A stretch of 64,000 bases of DNA from positions 1 to 64,000 of the forward strand of contig JAFXUD010000012.1 of assembly GCA_017535315.1 (NCBI GenBank). Reading direction: 5' to 3'. The DNA comes from Victivallales bacterium (lineage in GTDB: Bacteria > Verrucomicrobiota > Lentisphaeria > Oligosphaerales > Oligosphaeraceae). The notes below the pieces were generated by a model. That model was not told where the DNA came from. It was given only the letters and a program-made list of their open reading frames with translations, and did not search any database. Positions 27,339 to 36,987 of the stretch are shown one piece after another (within the stretch, counting starts at the first letter, position 1; each line of letters begins with the position of its first letter). Position numbers and translations under genes: made by a program.

Positions 27339-28634
27339 ATGCCAACCGTCCACCTCGTCACCTTCGGATGTCGCCTCAACCAGGCGGAGACAGCCCATGC
27401 CGCAGACGCGCTTCAGCGCGGGGGCTTTGTCATTTCTTCCGAAGAGGATGAGGCGGACATCATTATTGTCAACGGATGCGCAGTGACGGGGACTGCATCC
27501 CAGAAGACCCGCCAGGCACTCCATAGCCTGCGAAAAAGGCATCCAGACGCGATTATTGTGCTCATGGGGTGTAATACCCCTGACGACCGCAAAAAGGTGC
27601 TGGAGGAGGGTTTTGTGGACCTTATTTTGAGCCACAGCCAGGAAAACGATATTTGTGCCTTCATTCGTCAGACATTGGAAGACAGGGCGACAGGGCAGGG
27701 GGGCGCACTTGAAGAAGATTGTAGCCCAAATTGCCCCGATAATTCTCTCCATGATTTTTCACTGGAGGGTTCTGCGCGTTTTGCGGAGCGCACCCGTGCC
27801 AACTTGAAAATCCAGGACGGGTGCGACTGCTTCTGCACCTACTGCATCGTCCCCTATACGCGGGGGCTTCCGCGCAATCGCGATTTTGAGGACACGTTGC
27901 GGGAGGCGAAAGAACTGGTCAGCAGCGGCTACAAGGAGCTGGTGATTTGCGGCGTCAACCTGATGACCTATTCCAGCCAGGGGTATGATTTGGCTGACCT
28001 TTTGGAGGAGATTCTCAAGATAGCCTCTGGTTTCCGCATCCGCATCGGCTCCGCTGAGCCAGGTCCATTGGTACCGAAGGTGGCAGCCGTCATGAAGAGA
28101 TATCCGCGCATCTGCCGATTCCTCCATCTTCCGCTTCAAAGCGGCGACAATACGATTCTGGAAAGAATGGGGCGGAACTACAAAGCGGAGGAATACGCGG
28201 AGATGGCACGAAATGCGTGCCTGGAGGTGCCTGGGCTCTGCCTGGGGGCAGATGTCATCACAGGCTTTCCTGGCGAAACCGAGGAGCTTTTTGCCAATAC
28301 GCGACGCTTTATCGAGGAGCTTCCATTTGGGCTTCTACATGTTTTTCCGTTCTCACCGCGTCCAGGAACTCCTGCCGCCGATTACAAGGAAAAGGTACCG
28401 CACTCTGTTGCAGCGGCGAGGGCGGCGCAGCTTATTTCGCTGGGAGAGGCGAAAACACGCGATTTTGCAACAACGCAGCTAGGGAAAAAACTGGAAATCC
28501 TCGTGGAACACGATGGTGCTGGCTGGACTGACAATTATTTGCACGCCACTTTACCACACCCTGCCTCGCCAAATACGTTTGTTGTTGCGGAAATATGCGG
28601 AATCGGCGAGAAACGCGAGGTGAATGCAAGGTGA
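27339..28634 (+). CDS. mtaB: tRNA methylthiotransferase, MtaB type
   Basis: A 431-residue radical-SAM methylthiotransferase. The N-terminal UPF0004 domain supplies three cluster cysteines (FGCRLNQAE, VNGCAVTG, LMGCNT). The radical-SAM motif is CDCFCTYC with Cys-X3-Cys-X2-Cys spacing, then IVPYTRGLPRNR. A TRAM-like C-terminus completes it. MtaB adds the 2-methylthio group to t6A37 of tRNAs. RimO is less likely from the N-terminal signature. It converges with coaBC. Confidence 0.88.
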   Translation: MPTVHLVTFGCRLNQAETAHAADALQRGGFVISSEEDEADIIIVNGCAVTGTASQKTRQALHSLRKRHPDAIIVLMGCNTPDDRKKVLEEGFVDLILSHSQENDICAFIRQTLEDRATGQGGALEEDCSPNCPDNSLHDFSLEGSARFAERTRANLKIQDGCDCFCTYCIVPYTRGLPRNRDFEDTLREAKELVSSGYKELVICGVNLMTYSSQGYDLADLLEEILKIASGFRIRIGSAEPGPLVPKVAAVMKRYPRICRFLHLPLQSGDNTILERMGRNYKAEEYAEMARNACLEVPGLCLGADVITGFPGETEELFANTRRFIEELPFGLLHVFPFSPRPGTPAADYKEKVPHSVAAARAAQLISLGEAKTRDFATTQLGKKLEILVEHDGAGWTDNYLHATLPHPASPNTFVVAEICGIGEKREVNAR

Positions 28635-28675
28635 AATTCAGGCTGGGGAAGGCCACCTGTCTTGTGCCCTCTGCT

Positions 28676-29764
28676 TTAGCGCAAAGGGAGTTTTGCGACA
28701 TCCTGAATCAAGTTCAGGAGCTTGTTGGCGACGTGCTCCTTGGTGGCGAGGGGGATTTCGGTGCATTTGCCGTTGCGCTGGAAAACGAGGAGCCTATTTG
28801 TCTGGGTGGCGAAACCGCAACCAGGGGCAGTGATATCATTGGCGCAAAGCAGGTCGCAATTTTTGCGCGTCAGCTTGTCGGTGGCATTGGCGGTCAAATC
28901 GTTTGATTCCGCGGCAAACCCCACGAGGAAAGGCTTGTTGGGCAGAGCACCGACAGTTGCGAGAATGTCGGGGGTGCGCTTCATTTGCAGCATAAAGAAC
29001 TGCGATTTCCCCTTTTTGATTTTCTCCTCGGAATATTGGACAGGCGCAAAGTCCGCGACAGCCGCGCAAAGAATGGCCACGTTGGCATTGGGGAGAGTTG
29101 CCAGAACGGCCTCCAGCATCTCTGAGGCGCTGCGCACAGGTATGGCCTCGATGTTAGGGGCAAGGGGAACAGGTGCCTGCATGGGGCCGTGAATGAGAAA
29201 AACCTGGGCACCACGTCGTGCCGCCATTTTGGCGATGGCGGTTCCCATTTTACCTGTGGAGCGGTTGGAGATGAAACGGGCGGGGTCGGCGTCCTCGATG
29301 GTGGGGCCAGCCGTGAGCAGAATCTTCATGCCCGTCAAATCCTGCTTGGTGAGGGCTGTGATGACCGCTTCTGCGCACTGTTCGGGCGTTGCGACGCGTA
29401 TTCTGCCCATCCAGCCGCAGGAAAGAGTATCGGCTGAAGGCATGAGAGTGATGGCATTGCCGCCCATGGAGGAAGGATCAGGTGCATCCTCCTCCACGAT
29501 GGGGGCGACGATCAGTGGCGCTGAGGTTTTGGGCAGGGGGCTGTCCAGCTTGCAGGGTGCCATCAGGACGGCACGGAAGCCGCTGATTTTTTCACCGATG
29601 GAAACAGGTTCACGTCCCGTTGCCGTGCGTATGTATTCGGCAAAAGGGGAATCCTTGTCAGCGGCGATGGCCACCGTGTAGCCTGCATCCTGCAAAAGCG
29701 CCACTGTCTTTGGCGTATGCAGGAAGGCCGCTGACGTGGAGGGTATCAGCAGGACTGGGGGCAT
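28676..29764 (-). CDS. coaBC: CoaBC-like protein with intact CoaB half and degenerate CoaC half
   Basis: A 362-residue protein. The C-terminal half (about 150-362) is a good phosphopantothenate-cysteine ligase: LLTAGPTIEDADPARFISNR, STGKMG, CAAVADFAP, EKIKKGK and LLCANDI. The N-terminal half should be the FMN decarboxylase CoaC. It is about 30 residues short and lacks GGIAAYK, the catalytic-His segment and the PAMN motif; only SCGWMG recalls the substrate-clamp ACGDIGPGRM. The ligase step is well supported. Decarboxylation is doubtful, and a separate CoaC may exist elsewhere. Confidence 0.8.
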   Translation of the reverse strand: MPPVLLIPSTSAAFLHTPKTVALLQDAGYTVAIAADKDSPFAEYIRTATGREPVSIGEKISGFRAVLMAPCKLDSPLPKTSAPLIVAPIVEEDAPDPSSMGGNAITLMPSADTLSCGWMGRIRVATPEQCAEAVITALTKQDLTGMKILLTAGPTIEDADPARFISNRSTGKMGTAIAKMAARRGAQVFLIHGPMQAPVPLAPNIEAIPVRSASEMLEAVLATLPNANVAILCAAVADFAPVQYSEEKIKKGKSQFFMLQMKRTPDILATVGALPNKPFLVGFAAESNDLTANATDKLTRKNCDLLCANDITAPGCGFATQTNRLLVFQRNGKCTEIPLATKEHVANKLLNLIQDVAKLPLR

Positions 29765-29770
29765 TGGTGA

Positions 29771-30634
29771 TCAGAGCTGCTCGATCTTCTTGAAGTAGGC
29801 GATGGCTTCGGAGAACTTTTCCTCTGGCGGCTGCGGGCCGAAGTCCTCGACGGAGATGAAGTGGCTGTAGTTGACCTTTTTCAGGAGCTTAAAGATGACG
29901 GGGAAGTTGAACAGCCCTTCGTTTATCTTGCAGCGTTCCCACTTCCAGACGACCGTGCCGTTTTCATCGGGTTCGCCCGCAACTGGGCGGTGTGCGCCGA
30001 AGTGGCAGTGCGCCAGGTAGTCGCCAAGCACGGAAATAGCGATGGCGGGCGTCTCATAGCCGTCCTTGACCATGTTCTGGGGATCGTAGATGACGCCGAC
30101 GTCGTTGGGCGAGAAGTTGCTGACGATGCGGTATGCCAGAGAGGCACTGGGGTGGATGGTGTTTCCATGCATTTCCAGAATGAGCTTGACGCCCGTGCCC
30201 TTGGCCAGTTCGACACAACGTGCATAGCCCGCGATAGTCTCGCCAAGGATGGCGTGGTAGTTGTCCGTATCCTTGCCTGAGAAGCCAGCGGCTGCGGCGA
30301 GGCGGATGAAGGGGGCCTTGGTGGCGACGGCGCCCTCCAGGACCTTCTTGAAGACCTCCAGGTCTTTGCAGCTCATATTGGTTGCAAGGCCCGCCAGTTG
30401 CACGCCATAGTCGCCTAGTATCTTCATGATTTCAGGGGCTTTTTCAGCAAAGTTGTCGGGGGTGATGTCATTCACATGGTAGCCCCAGTTGGATGGGACC
30501 TTGGCGGCGCGCTGCTCGTCTGTGCAATAGCGAACACGCAGTTCAATGCCATCGTAACCCAGTTGCTTGATGAATTTCGCCTGGCCTTCCATGTCCAGAT
30601 GCGGAAGTGTGACGGTCGTAATGCTGTACTTCAT
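29771..30634 (-). CDS. Sugar phosphate isomerase/epimerase (xylose-isomerase-like TIM barrel)
   Basis: A 287-residue protein. The ATG at 30634 has AGGAG 8 bases upstream; the longer frame to 30670 is not supported. TIM-barrel AP-endonuclease-2 family features include LGYDGIELRVR, LILEMHG (metal Glu), VGVIYDPQN (metal Asp), HCHFGAHR and the late SVEDFGP. Related enzymes isomerise or epimerise keto-sugars or inosose. Substrate unknown. A MITE-like element lies 78 bases upstream. Confidence 0.82.
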   Translation of the reverse strand: MKYSITTVTLPHLDMEGQAKFIKQLGYDGIELRVRYCTDEQRAAKVPSNWGYHVNDITPDNFAEKAPEIMKILGDYGVQLAGLATNMSCKDLEVFKKVLEGAVATKAPFIRLAAAAGFSGKDTDNYHAILGETIAGYARCVELAKGTGVKLILEMHGNTIHPSASLAYRIVSNFSPNDVGVIYDPQNMVKDGYETPAIAISVLGDYLAHCHFGAHRPVAGEPDENGTVVWKWERCKINEGLFNFPVIFKLLKKVNYSHFISVEDFGPQPPEEKFSEAIAYFKKIEQL

Positions 30635-30711
30635 GGTTGTTCTCCTGTAATTTCGGTGCGAACAGAACACTATTTATGAAACACTATTTATGTTGCGAAT
30701 AAGAACTATTT

Positions 30712-30914
30712 GTAACTATTCAGAAGAGAGCATCTTGGCATAATCCGCTTTTTTTGCGCCATGCCGCAAATGCGCCATGCCGCAAATGCGGCATGGCGCA
30801 AACGAAACTGGAGATATCGCTTACCCGTGGGTTTCGCTCGCGTCATAAGGCGCTCGCTCTACCCACGTCTATATTCTTGCCGCCGCTACGCGGCTTACCC
30901 TTCTGATTAGTTAC
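30712..30914. mobile_element. Structured MITE-like repeat, family A copy 1
   Basis: A 203-bp element bounded by inverted repeats GTAACTATTCAGAAG and CTTCTGATTAGTTAC (14 of 15 match). Immediately outside both ends is AACTATTT (30704-30711 and 30915-30922), a candidate 8-bp target duplication, although AACTATT also occurs inside the inverted repeat. Inside are a 13-bp stem (30772-30784 with 30787-30799), a second hairpin (CGTGGGT 30826-30832 with ACCCACG 30861-30867) and a small GCCGC/GCGGC stem. It has no reading frame. A second copy is at 45727-45922. Its right edge touches the stop codon of the minus-strand gene at 30917. Confidence 0.8.
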
Positions 30915-30916
30915 AA

Positions 30917-33046
30917 CTATTTATTATTTTGTTTGACGATGGATTTGACTTCGATGAGGGGTAGTGTCCAGTTTTCGGGTTTATGCTTTTTACCGTGAAT
31001 GGTCACATAAGCGTGATTCCACTGGTTCAGGTTGATTCTGCGGCTGCCCAGAAAGCAAAGTGGACGCTTTCCCCCTGCAAAACTATCATACAAGACATGG
31101 GTTGCATGGGTTGTCGGGGTTCCCAGAGGCTCAATATAACCTGTGAGAGTCGGATTTGCCTCTGCCCAAGCCTTTGCCTTTGCTTCTGCCTCCGCCTTTG
31201 CCTTTGCTTCTGCCTCCGCCTTTGCCTTTGCTTCTGCCTCCGCCTTTGCTTTTGCTTCTGCCTCAGCTTTAGCCTTTTCTTCAGCGGCTTTAGCTTCTGC
31301 TTCCGCCTTAGCTTTTTCTTCAGCGGCCTTCGCCTCAGCCTCAGCCTTTGCCTTTTCTTCAGCGGCCTTCGCCTCAGCCTCAGCCTTTGCCTTTTCTTCA
31401 GCGGCCTTCGCCTCAGCCTCTGCCTTTGCCTTCGCTTCCGCCTCCGCCTTTGCCTTCGCTTCCGCCTCCGCCTTTGCCTTCGCTTCCGCCTCCGCCTCCG
31501 CCTTTGCCTTCGCTTCCGCCTCCGCCTTTGCCTTCGCTTCCGCCTCCGCCTTTGCCTTCGCTTCCGCCTCCGCCTTTGCCTTCGCTTCCGCCTCCGCCTC
31601 CGCCTTTGCCTTCGCCTCCGCTTCCGCCTTTGCCTTCGCCTCTGCTTCCGCCTTTGCCTTTTCTTCAGCGGCTTTGGCTATGGCGGCGGCCTTGATTTCT
31701 GCTTCCGCAATTTCTCTGGCGGCCTTTGCTTCCGCGGCGGCTTTTTCCTGTGCTACTTTTGCTTCCGCGGCGGCTTTTATTTCCGCCTCAGCCTTTTCCC
31801 TAGCGGCCTTTGCTTCTGCCAGAGCCTTTTCCTGTGCTGCTTTCGCCTCAGCGGCAGCCTTTATTTCCGCTTCTGCTTTTTCCCTGGCGGCTTTAGCCTC
31901 CGCCAGAGCCTTTTCCTGTGCTGCTTTCGCCTCTGCAGCGGCCTTTATTTCCGCCTCTGCTTTTTCCCTGGCGGCTTTAGCCTCCGCCTCCGCTTTTTCC
32001 TGTGCGGTTTTCACTTCGGCTGCGGCTTTTTCCTGAGCCTCACGTGCTGCAGTGGCGGCCTTGATCTCGTCTTCTGCTTTTTCCTTTGCAACTTTTGCCT
32101 CAGCCGCCGTAGCCTCCGCCTTTTCTTGTGCAGCCTTTGCCTCAGCCGCCGTAGCCTCTGCCTTTTCCTGTGCGGCCTTTGCCTCAGTTTCGGCTTTTTC
32201 CTGAGCTTCTTTGACAGCGGCAGCGCGGGTTTCTATGGACTGCTTCATTGCTTCCAGTTTCTTTTCGGCCTCCTCAGCAGCTTTTGCGGCAGCGGCGATT
32301 TTGGCATTGTTTTCCTCTATCTGCTTTTCGTAATCAAGTCGTTTCTGCTGGCTTTCGGCAGCCTGTTTTGCTGCCTCCTCTGTTTTTTGCTTTTCTTCCA
32401 GAAGACGCTTTTCCTGAGCAACTCTTTGTTCGTAGGCCTCTTTTTCGGCCCTTGCTTTTTCTTCCGCTTCCGCCTTTTCCTGCGCGGCTTTGGCAAGTGC
32501 CGCCTGGGTGATGGTTGCGGCCTTTTCCTGTTCTGCTTTTTCTGCTGCGACTTTGTCGGCTACCTCTTCAGAAGGCTGTTGCTGTTTTGCAGGTGGAGTG
32601 TCCATCGTGACATAGCTGCTGTTGACCCAGGCAGTTGCATCTTCTGGCACATAGACCTGTTTCCATTTTTTGGTGGCAGTTTCAATGACACTCAGTTTAG
32701 TGCCTCTTTTCACCCGCGAAAACGAGGTGAAGACGACAGAAGGGCCGCTGTAGAAGGGGCAGGAATCCATCACGACCATTCCCTCCTCGTCCAGGGCCTC
32801 GCTGACAACCCATGCCTTGATATGTGAGGGCAACTTCACCTCAAGCCATTCACCCTGGCTGCCTACCGCCGTGAACTTGTCTCCTTTGGTGAAAGTGCCC
32901 AGCGTCTCGAAATGGACGCCTGGTTTGGCGCGGATGGTCAACTTGTCGGCCGTGACGGTTCCAGTTCGTGGCCATTGTTCCTCCTGTGCTTGAAGAAACG
33001 TTGCAGTCAAAAGGGCGATCAAAAGAAAAAAACTAAAAGGGCGCAT
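30917..33046 (-). CDS. Secreted SH3-domain protein with long Ala/Glu/Lys helical repeat
   Basis: A 709-residue protein with a signal peptide (MRPFSFFLLIALLTATFLQAQ). Two SH3b-like domains lie at about 27-85 (TADKLTIRAKPGVHFETLG) and 90-150. Residues about 160-610 are an extremely Ala/Glu/Lys-rich helix or coiled coil resembling TolA domain II. Its centre is a tandem array of an 8-residue KAKAEAEA unit encoded by a 24-nt DNA repeat. The C-terminal 80 residues are globular and mixed. A periplasm-spanning or cell-wall-binding role is plausible; no catalytic motif is seen. Repeat number may vary between strains. The stop codon lies within the edge of a repeat element. Confidence 0.75.
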   Translation of the reverse strand: MRPFSFFLLIALLTATFLQAQEEQWPRTGTVTADKLTIRAKPGVHFETLGTFTKGDKFTAVGSQGEWLEVKLPSHIKAWVVSEALDEEGMVVMDSCPFYSGPSVVFTSFSRVKRGTKLSVIETATKKWKQVYVPEDATAWVNSSYVTMDTPPAKQQQPSEEVADKVAAEKAEQEKAATITQAALAKAAQEKAEAEEKARAEKEAYEQRVAQEKRLLEEKQKTEEAAKQAAESQQKRLDYEKQIEENNAKIAAAAKAAEEAEKKLEAMKQSIETRAAAVKEAQEKAETEAKAAQEKAEATAAEAKAAQEKAEATAAEAKVAKEKAEDEIKAATAAREAQEKAAAEVKTAQEKAEAEAKAAREKAEAEIKAAAEAKAAQEKALAEAKAAREKAEAEIKAAAEAKAAQEKALAEAKAAREKAEAEIKAAAEAKVAQEKAAAEAKAAREIAEAEIKAAAIAKAAEEKAKAEAEAKAKAEAEAKAKAEAEAEAKAKAEAEAKAKAEAEAKAKAEAEAKAKAEAEAEAKAKAEAEAKAKAEAEAKAKAEAEAKAAEEKAKAEAEAKAAEEKAKAEAEAKAAEEKAKAEAEAKAAEEKAKAEAEAKAKAEAEAKAKAEAEAKAKAEAEAKAKAWAEANPTLTGYIEPLGTPTTHATHVLYDSFAGGKRPLCFLGSRRINLNQWNHAYVTIHGKKHKPENWTLPLIEVKSIVKQNNK

Positions 33047-33113
33047 TTGAGGCCTCCTAAGAAATTAGCAATTAGAAATTAGAAATCAATAATTTTAAAT
33101 AGCTAATAGCTAA

Positions 33114-34604
33114 TTATTTATCGTGTTGGCAGTGCTTACAGGCGCAGCAATCGACGCCGTCCCAGCAATAGGTGCAGAGACGTTCCTTGGGGAGGCCGAT
33201 TGCCGCAATCAAATCATCCAGCTTCTGGAAGCGCAGGGATGTAAGGTGGAGTTCCTTGCGAATCTCCTCGACCATCTTCTTGTATTTTTCCGTGGTGGGA
33301 TCCAGGTATTCGCTGATGTCCAAGTTGGCGAGCCAGGCTTCGTCTTCCGCCTTGTTGCCTGTGAACTCGTGGCCTTCCACCTTCGCCATGGCGCGTCTTC
33401 CCGCCAGTCCAATCAGGCCATTGCTTCTGGAGAAGTTCAGGTACTTGCAGTTGAACAGGATGGGCGGGCAGGCGGAACGGACATGAACGGCGGCCACATC
33501 GCATTTGATAAGGCGGTCAAAGGTGTTGCCCAGTTGGGTGCCGCGGACAATGGAGTCCTCGCAGAACAGCAGGCTCTTCCCCTTGATGAGTTCCTTGATG
33601 GGAATGAGCTTCATGGTTGCCACATGCGCACGGCTCTTCTGCTCACGCGGGATAAAGCTGCGTGCCCAGGTGGGGGTGTACTTGACAAACGAGCGGATGT
33701 AGGGTACCTTGGACTCGTGGGCATAGCCCAGGGCGTGGGCAACACCAGAATCGGGGACGCCGACAACGCCGTCCTTGACGGATGTGTCGCCTTCCTCTTT
33801 GTCCTGTTTGGCCAGGTTGCGGCCACATTCATAGCGGACTGCCTCGATGTTCTTCCCCTCGTAGGTGGAGGCGGGGAAACCGAAATAGACCCACAGGAAG
33901 GAGCATATCTGCATCTGTTCGCGTGGAGGGACTATCTGCTTGATGCCATCGACGGTGATGAGCACTGCCTCTCCAGGGCCAAGCTCATATTCGGGTTCAT
34001 AGCCCAGGTTGAAGAGAGCGCAGGTCTCAAAGGTCACGGCTCGTGCATTGTCCTTGCGACCGACATTGACAGGGGTGCGCCCGAGGGCGTCGCGCATGGC
34101 AACGATGCCGTCCTTCGACAGAAGCAGCATAGAGCAGGAGCCGCAGACGGAATCCTGCAGCCGTCTGATGCCCTCCGCAAGGGTGGGGCCTGCCGCCGCG
34201 ATGGAGGCAGCTACCTCGTTCTGGTTGACCCCTTCGTCGCTTATTTCAGAGAAATGGACATTGAGGTCGCGGCAGGCTTCCTCGGCCAACTGGTCAAGGT
34301 TGTTCAACGTGCCGACCATGACGGCCCCGAAGACTCCCAGGTGGGACATGATGATAACAGGCTGGTCGCCCGTGTCGCTAATGGCGCCGATGCCAGAGGT
34401 GGCGCCGCGAAGACTATCCAGGTCATCTTGGAATTTTGCGCGGAAAGGCGCATTGGAGATGTCGTGGATGCAGCGCTTGACGCCGCGTCCACCCATCGTC
34501 ATAAGCCCTGCCCGCAGGCTGCCCAGGTGTGAATGGTAATCCGTCCCATAGAACAGGTCGTTTACACAGTCTTCTGAAGAGATGACACCGAAAAATCCGC
34601 CCAT
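33114..34604 (-). CDS. Amidophosphoribosyltransferase-like protein lacking the Cys1 nucleophile
   Basis: A 496-residue PurF homologue. The N-terminal domain follows the Ntn glutaminase plan (YHSHLGSLRAGL, DALGRTPVNVG) but starts MGGFFGV instead of MCGI, so the N-terminal cysteine that hydrolyses glutamine is absent. The PRTase domain keeps LFCEDSIVRGTQ, matching the PRPP loop, and GVPDSGVAHALGYA. The last 22 residues hold six cysteines (CTYC, CCAC, CKHC in CTYCWDGVDCCACKHC), a probable metal site. It may use free ammonia, work with another amidotransferase, or have a new role. Such PurF-like proteins occur in other phyla, to my knowledge. Confidence 0.8.
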   Translation of the reverse strand: MGGFFGVISSEDCVNDLFYGTDYHSHLGSLRAGLMTMGGRGVKRCIHDISNAPFRAKFQDDLDSLRGATSGIGAISDTGDQPVIIMSHLGVFGAVMVGTLNNLDQLAEEACRDLNVHFSEISDEGVNQNEVAASIAAAGPTLAEGIRRLQDSVCGSCSMLLLSKDGIVAMRDALGRTPVNVGRKDNARAVTFETCALFNLGYEPEYELGPGEAVLITVDGIKQIVPPREQMQICSFLWVYFGFPASTYEGKNIEAVRYECGRNLAKQDKEEGDTSVKDGVVGVPDSGVAHALGYAHESKVPYIRSFVKYTPTWARSFIPREQKSRAHVATMKLIPIKELIKGKSLLFCEDSIVRGTQLGNTFDRLIKCDVAAVHVRSACPPILFNCKYLNFSRSNGLIGLAGRRAMAKVEGHEFTGNKAEDEAWLANLDISEYLDPTTEKYKKMVEEIRKELHLTSLRFQKLDDLIAAIGLPKERLCTYCWDGVDCCACKHCQHDK

Positions 34605-34657
34605 TGTTTAATCCCTTATGTGAAGGTTCCCTGGATGAAAAAGCAAGTAGCCAAAAA

Positions 34658-36055
34658 TTAGAATTCAGCGCTCATAGGAGCACGTGGGAAGGGGATGACA
34701 TCGCGGATGTTACCCATTCCTGTGCAGAAGCGAACCATGCGTTCGAAGCCGAGGCCGAATCCCGCGTGGGGGACGCTGCCGAAACGGCGCAGGTCGAGGT
34801 ACCACCAGTAGTTTTCTGGATCCATGCCAAGCTCCTTGATTCTGCGCTCAAGGACATCCAGGCGTTCCTCGCGCTGGCTGCCGCCGATGATTTCGCCGAT
34901 TTTCGGCAGGAGCACATCCATGGCGGCGACGGTGCGGTTGTCGTCATTGAGCCTCATGTAGAAGGCCTTGATCTCCTTCGGGTAGTTCATGACGGTGACA
35001 GGGCCATGGAATATCTCCTCGGTGAGAAACCGCTCGTGTTCGGACTGGAGGTCGGCCCCCCAGTCGGGCTTGAACTCGAAGTTGTCCGCGTGTTTCTTGA
35101 GAATCTCGATGGCTTCGTCATACGAGATACGGGCGAACTTGGAAGCGGCCAGCCGCTTCAAGTCTTCGTGGATGCCCTTTTCAACGCGCGCATCGAAGAA
35201 ATCCAGGTCGGCGGGGCATTTCTCCAGCACTTTGACGAAGAGTGCGCGGAGGTAGTCCTCCGCCAAGTCGGCGTCATCCTGAAGGTCTGCGAAGGCGAAT
35301 TCAGGCTCGATCATCCAGAATTCGGAGAGGTGGCGCGTGGTATTGGAATTTTCTGCGCGGAAGGTGGGACCGAAGGTATAGACATTGCCCAGTGCGCATG
35401 CGTGGGTTTCGGCCTCCAGTTGTCCGCTGACGGTGAGGTTTGCCTTTCTGCCGAAGAAGTCCTTGGAGTAATCGACTTTGCCAGTCTTCTCGTCTTTGGG
35501 CGGGTTGTCAAGGTCGATGGTGGTCACCTGGAACATCTGGCCAGCGCCTTCGCAGTCGCTTGCCGTGATGAGGGGTGCGTTGAAGTAGTAGAAGCCGCGC
35601 TCCTGGAAGAACTGGTGCGTCGCCATCGCAAGGGTGTTTCGGACGCGCGCCACAGCGCCGAAGGTGTTGGTGCGGGGGCGCAGATGCGCGATTTCGCGGA
35701 GGCGGTCGAAAGAGATTTTCGCTTTGCTCAGCGGATATTTCATTGGATCGCAGAAGCCCAGAACCTTGATGGCGGTCGCCTCGACCTCCACCGCCTGTCC
35801 CTTTGCGGGGGACTTGCGGAGCATGCCTGTCACGCTGATAGAAGCCCCTGTGTAGAGCTTGCAGACATCGGAAGCGTAGTTTGGCAGTGTTGCAGGCGCG
35901 ATAACCTGGAGGTTGGCGAAGCAGGAGCCGTCGTTTATCTCAATGAACGAGATGCCTGCCTTGGAGTCACGGCGGGTCTTGACCCATCCGCCTACTGTAA
36001 CCTCAACATCGTATTCCTGTGATGCCAGGAGTTCCCTGACCATTGTCCGCTTCAT
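34658..36055 (-). CDS. asnS: Asparagine-tRNA ligase
   Basis: A 465-residue class IIb synthetase. The N-terminal OB fold carries [20 protein letters not shown]. The catalytic core shows [17 protein letters not shown], the TFRAENSNT motif 2 segment (AsnRS rather than AspRS) and [12 protein letters not shown] motif 3. AAAGGAG lies 8 bases upstream of the start. Length is normal. Confidence 0.96.
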   Translation of the reverse strand: MKRTMVRELLASQEYDVEVTVGGWVKTRRDSKAGISFIEINDGSCFANLQVIAPATLPNYASDVCKLYTGASISVTGMLRKSPAKGQAVEVEATAIKVLGFCDPMKYPLSKAKISFDRLREIAHLRPRTNTFGAVARVRNTLAMATHQFFQERGFYYFNAPLITASDCEGAGQMFQVTTIDLDNPPKDEKTGKVDYSKDFFGRKANLTVSGQLEAETHACALGNVYTFGPTFRAENSNTTRHLSEFWMIEPEFAFADLQDDADLAEDYLRALFVKVLEKCPADLDFFDARVEKGIHEDLKRLAASKFARISYDEAIEILKKHADNFEFKPDWGADLQSEHERFLTEEIFHGPVTVMNYPKEIKAFYMRLNDDNRTVAAMDVLLPKIGEIIGGSQREERLDVLERRIKELGMDPENYWWYLDLRRFGSVPHAGFGLGFERMVRFCTGMGNIRDVIPFPRAPMSAEF

Positions 36056-36179
36056 TGAATCACTCCTTTCGAATATGATTTGCGATTGTTCTGTAAAAAA
36101 CTACACCAAATGTAATATACAATGAGTTTAGGTTCTGTAAAAGTCGGTTGGTTAAAAAAACTGATGGAACTGATAGGTT

Positions 36180-36962
36180 TTAGAAAAGGAGATACTCGAT
36201 CATACCAAGCGTTTCGTAGGCGAAGATTCGAAGTTTGGCGAAGCCGTTGGCAGTTGGGATGACCTTTCCATATGGTCGTTCGCCGCTGAGCAGGGCACAA
36301 GGCGCGGAGATTGTCTCCCCGACATCATATTTTCTTGCAAGCATATTGATGCGGGGGAGATGGCAGCCGTTGGAGACGAGAATCTTGCATCCAGGATATT
36401 CCTTTAACGCTATCATCTCCAAACGCGTGTTGAAGGATTTGTCCTTCAGCAAGGAGATTTTTTCATGAGGGATGCTGAACATGTCCGTGAAGGCAAGCAA
36501 ATCCTCCAGGCGTGTTTCCATGGTCGTATTAGAGTAGGTCTGTATGGAGACGACGAGCTTGTAGTTAATTCCCCGTTTTTCGAAAGCACGGCAGAGGCGC
36601 ATTGCTTCCTGCAGACGCAACTGGAAATGGTCGTTGAAATGGCACTCGGGTGGCAGTGACTTGGAAGGATAGTAGGATGCACCGAAGACACAGATGGTGT
36701 AGGATTTGGTGGTATCCAGCTTTTCGACTTTTAGTGGTGGATATTTTCGATCCATGCGATCTGCGGGGATTTGTCCCCAGATGCCGATGAAATAGAAGAG
36801 AAGCATCCAGGTGATGAGCATCCACTTACCAATGCATTTCTGACGCGGGCTTCCCTTTTTTCTGAAGGCGAGCACCAGTGCGATGACGCCTAGAAGCGTC
36901 ATCAGCGGGACAGGGAAAAACAACCTGGCAAATGTTTTTTTCAGTAGCAGTGAGAGTGGCAT
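36180..36962 (-). CDS. DUF218/ElyC-like membrane protein
   Basis: A 260-residue protein with two N-terminal membrane segments (about 12-32 and 45-65) and a soluble domain resembling the DUF218/YdcF/SanA group: ICVFGASYYP at the first strand, TRLEDLLAF, then LVSNGCHLPRINMLARKYD. E. coli ElyC of this group affects envelope biogenesis. No enzyme activity is assured. It sits between asnS and a block of 45-bp tandem repeats. Confidence 0.7.
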   Translation of the reverse strand: MPLSLLLKKTFARLFFPVPLMTLLGVIALVLAFRKKGSPRQKCIGKWMLITWMLLFYFIGIWGQIPADRMDRKYPPLKVEKLDTTKSYTICVFGASYYPSKSLPPECHFNDHFQLRLQEAMRLCRAFEKRGINYKLVVSIQTYSNTTMETRLEDLLAFTDMFSIPHEKISLLKDKSFNTRLEMIALKEYPGCKILVSNGCHLPRINMLARKYDVGETISAPCALLSGERPYGKVIPTANGFAKLRIFAYETLGMIEYLLF

Positions 36963-36987
36963 GTGGTTTCCTTTTTTGTGAAAAATA

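Noticed and set aside
30983-32827. Very long plus-strand frames (Leu/Phe/Ser/Arg/Cys-rich) opposite the Ala/Glu/Lys repeat gene
   Set aside because: They arise from the repetitive DNA of the minus-strand gene and show only low-complexity residues with no start signals.
33123-34532. A 469-codon plus-strand frame opposite the PurF-like gene
   Set aside because: It lacks recognisable motifs and mirrors a conserved gene, so it is a shadow of GC-rich coding sequence.
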